Notes under the pieces: model-generated
The model's database searches: none
What the model was told of the DNA's origin: nothing
The model's input: only the letters and a program-made list of their open reading frames with translations
DNA from: Roseospira marina
Lineage (GTDB): Bacteria > Pseudomonadota > Alphaproteobacteria > Rhodospirillales > Rhodospirillaceae
Direction: 5' to 3'
Assembly: GCF_014197855.1 (NCBI RefSeq)
Contig: NZ_JACIGJ010000005.1
Span: forward strand, 124,001-188,000
DNA length: 64,000 nucleotides
Program-made: the position numbers and the translations under genes
Part shown: in pieces, positions 62,076 through 64,000 of the stretch
Layout: each line of letters starts with the position of its first letter
How positions within the stretch are numbered: the first letter of the stretch is position 1

Positions 62076-64000
62076 TCATTCGGCGGGCCCGCTCCGCGCT
62101 GACGCGGTGCCCACCGTGTCCAGCGCGCGCAGGCGGATACGCCCCGTGCCATCCTGGCGCATCATCAGCGCATCGCCGTCGCTGCGCCCGGACGGCACGC
62201 GGCACGTTACGGTGGTGCCTTGTGCCGGACGCGGGGTGACATCGATACTGCCGCCGTGCATTTCCGAGAAACGGCGGGCGAGCAGCATGGTCAGACTGCT
62301 GCCCTGAAGCAGCCCGGCCCCGGACGAGAGCCGGCGGCCGGCGGTCTCCCCGGCTTGATCAGTGACTTGGAGCACGATCCACTCGGCATCGTGTTCGTCG
62401 ATCTCGCGGCTGGCGGACAACACGACCCGGCTGCCGGCGGGGCTGTCCTTCACCGCGCTGGCGATCAGGTGGAACAGGATCTGCTTGATCCGGGTTTGGT
62501 CGCCGACCATCCAGCCGAGGTCGGTGGGGCAGTCCAGCTCCACGGCCACCGCCCGGCGCTGGGTGATGGTCCGGCTCATGTCGCGCACCGCCGACAGCGT
62601 CGCGACGAGGTCGAAGGTATCCACTTCCAGGGCCGCGCGCCCAGCCTCTATGGTGACCAGATCGGCGATGTCGTCCAGGACGGAGACCAGTTCGCGGGCG
62701 GTCTCGGCGATGGACTGGGCGTAGTCGATCTGCTGAATGTTCAGGCTGCCGTGGTACTCCCCGCACAGCAGCTCCGAGAAGCCCGAGATGGTGGTCAGCG
62801 GTGTGCGCAGTTCATAGGACAGACTGGCGATGAAATCGGCGCGCAGCATACTGGCCGCGCTCAGGGACTGCGCGCGCTCGCGGAGCGCCTGCTCAATGCG
62901 GGCCGTGTCCGATACGTCGTTGTAGCTGAGCAGCACCCCGCCATCCGGCAGCGGCACGCAGGCGTAATCCAACACCGTGCCGTCGACGACCGTGACCCGG
63001 CCCCGGTGCGGTGTGCGCATGGACGGCGGACTGAGGACGGCAAAGCGGTGATGGCGCCAACTGTTCTCGTCGGCGAAGTGGTCGCGCAGCAGGTCCAGGA
63101 AGGCGGACAACTGCGGCGGCGTCTCCGGCCCGGCCGTGACCGCCGGGCCCCAGAGGCGCTCGAACGCCGGGTTGGCCAGCTTGAGCCGGCCGTTGGCGCC
63201 GAACACGCCGACCGCTTCGTGCAGATGGTCGAGGGTCTCGCGCTGCACGGCCGACAGCGTATTGAAGGACCGCTCCAGCGACAGGGCGTCGGTCACATCC
63301 TCGTAGGTGACCAGGAACCCACCCACCGGCTGCGGAGCCACCACACGGCGCAGGGTCGTGCCGTCCGGCACGTGTACCAGATCCTCGATGGGCTCGATCA
63401 GGCTCGAAAGCCGCTGAACCTCCGCCGTGCGGAACGCCGGATAGTCGGGGACCTCGGGCAGCGCCCGCCGGTCACGCAGCAGGTCGAGCAGATCCCCATA
63501 CGCCGGCTGGGCATCCCGCAGCCAATCCGGATCGAGTTGCCACAGGGCGGCAAAGGCTGGGTTGTGATAGGTCAGTTGGGTGGCCGTCCCGAAGATTGCG
63601 ATGGCCGTGGACAGGCGCTCCAGCACGACAGAGCGACTGGCCTGTTCGCGGGCGAGGCGGGCCTCCAGGTCCTCGACGGCGGACAGATCCTGGGCCAGAC
63701 CCACCGTGAAGCGGCCGAGTCCGGGATCGGACTCATCGGTGAACGGCGTTTCGACGACTTCCATGAGCCGGCGGGCGCCGCCGATCACCAGATGGAACCG
63801 GTCGGACAGTGCGGTTCCGGCGGCCCGGCTGCGCGCGGCGAGGGCGCGCAACTCCCGCCCGGTCTCGCCGGAGGACAGGTCGCAGTTCTCGGTTACCGCC
63901 GTGACGACGTCTGGGGCTTCCACAACCCGAGCGTAGGTGTCGTTGCAGAGCGTCAGGCTGAGGTCGCCATCGCGCACCCAAAGCGGCACGGGCAGGGCGT
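62076..64000 (-). CDS. divL: DivL-like multi-PAS sensor kinase with Tyr at the phosphorylation site (partial)
   Basis: The C-terminal 640 residues of a larger protein are visible; the N-terminus is cut by the window edge at 64000. At least three PAS-like blocks precede a histidine-kinase core. In the H-box the His is replaced by Tyr (FIASLSYELRTPL; Tyr codon 62814-62816). The N-box reads HLIASAVKDSP, lacking the ATP-binding Asn. In Caulobacter, DivL has the same His-to-Tyr change and controls CckA and the cell cycle. The PAS number and the Tyr support a DivL orthologue, though exact orthology is inference. Confidence 0.85.
   Translation of the reverse strand, partial: ALPVPLWVRDGDLSLTLCNDTYARVVEAPDVVTAVTENCDLSSGETGRELRALAARSRAAGTALSDRFHLVIGGARRLMEVVETPFTDESDPGLGRFTVGLAQDLSAVEDLEARLAREQASRSVVLERLSTAIAIFGTATQLTYHNPAFAALWQLDPDWLRDAQPAYGDLLDLLRDRRALPEVPDYPAFRTAEVQRLSSLIEPIEDLVHVPDGTTLRRVVAPQPVGGFLVTYEDVTDALSLERSFNTLSAVQRETLDHLHEAVGVFGANGRLKLANPAFERLWGPAVTAGPETPPQLSAFLDLLRDHFADENSWRHHRFAVLSPPSMRTPHRGRVTVVDGTVLDYACVPLPDGGVLLSYNDVSDTARIEQALRERAQSLSAASMLRADFIASLSYELRTPLTTISGFSELLCGEYHGSLNIQQIDYAQSIAETARELVSVLDDIADLVTIEAGRAALEVDTFDLVATLSAVRDMSRTITQRRAVAVELDCPTDLGWMVGDQTRIKQILFHLIASAVKDSPAGSRVVLSASREIDEHDAEWIVLQVTDQAGETAGRRLSSGAGLLQGSSLTMLLARRFSEMHGGSIDVTPRPAQGTTVTCRVPSGRSDGDALMMRQDGTGRIRLRALDTVGTASARSGPAE

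Overview
The window is a stretch of a high-G+C bacterial chromosome (roughly two-thirds G+C by eye). The gene content points to an alphaproteobacterium, most plausibly Rhodospirillales. The clues are a class I lysyl-tRNA synthetase, a CarD regulator beside a 7Fe ferredoxin, an EipB/DUF1849 envelope protein, a DivL-like kinase with Tyr at the phosphorylation site, CheZ plus several chemoreceptors, and a metal-site-type HemB without the Zn cysteines. The taxonomic placement is inference; no rRNA gene is present. I see no tRNA, rRNA, CRISPR array, insertion sequence, integrase or phage gene, so this looks like ordinary chromosome with a few lineage-specific blocks.

Layout. 1-9.5 kb (mostly +): end of fdxA, a 920-base gene-free stretch, carD, lysK, a methyltransferase, an iron-storage pair (bfd, bfr) with hairpins after each gene, an O-methyltransferase, an EipB-type envelope protein with a DUF1289 gene, and a membrane PAS/HD-GYP protein whose metal ligands are lost. 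9.5-17.1 kb (-): two tandem chemoreceptors of about 1040 residues and a secreted free-standing PDC/Cache-like protein. 17.2-23.5 kb (-): a tightly packed set of GH3-type amide synthetase, penicillin-acylase-type hydrolase, flippase-like membrane protein and GT4 glycosyltransferase. 23.9-26.3 kb (+): a third chemoreceptor with a CxxCH haem-c motif in its periplasmic domain. 26.5-31.1 kb: YeeE/YedE transporter, lipocalin, haloacid dehalogenase and lytic transglycosylase.

31.4-41.3 kb is housekeeping: dapA, smpB, glutathione peroxidase, family 5 uracil-DNA glycosylase, NYN protein, folK, FrnE-like oxidoreductase, hemB-metY, DCC protein, and azlCD with a creatininase-like hydrolase. 41.4-46.6 kb: thioesterase, glycogen phosphorylase, TauE/SafE permease and an MFS transporter. 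46.9-50.8 kb: an unrecognised flagellin-like coiled-coil protein, a small hypothetical, and a fused APH/ATPase. 50.8-59.7 kb (-) is a long co-directional run: two unknown membrane proteins, a basic hypothetical, CheZ, an SbcD-like nuclease, a YhaN-like SMC ATPase and a glutathione transferase. The end holds a Nudix hydrolase, an O-antigen-ligase-like protein and a DivL-like pseudokinase cut by the window edge.

How the genes connect: the strongest theme is signal transduction for motility and cell cycle. It comprises three receptors with a shared PilZ-like tail, a free PDC protein, CheZ, a flagellin-like protein, a catalytically degenerate c-di-GMP-type protein and a DivL-like kinase. The second theme is envelope biology: GH3/acylase/flippase/GT4, EipB, lytic transglycosylase, lipocalin and O-antigen ligase. 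Start codons were chosen from Shine-Dalgarno spacing, gene overlap and family length; uncertain cases are stated in each entry.
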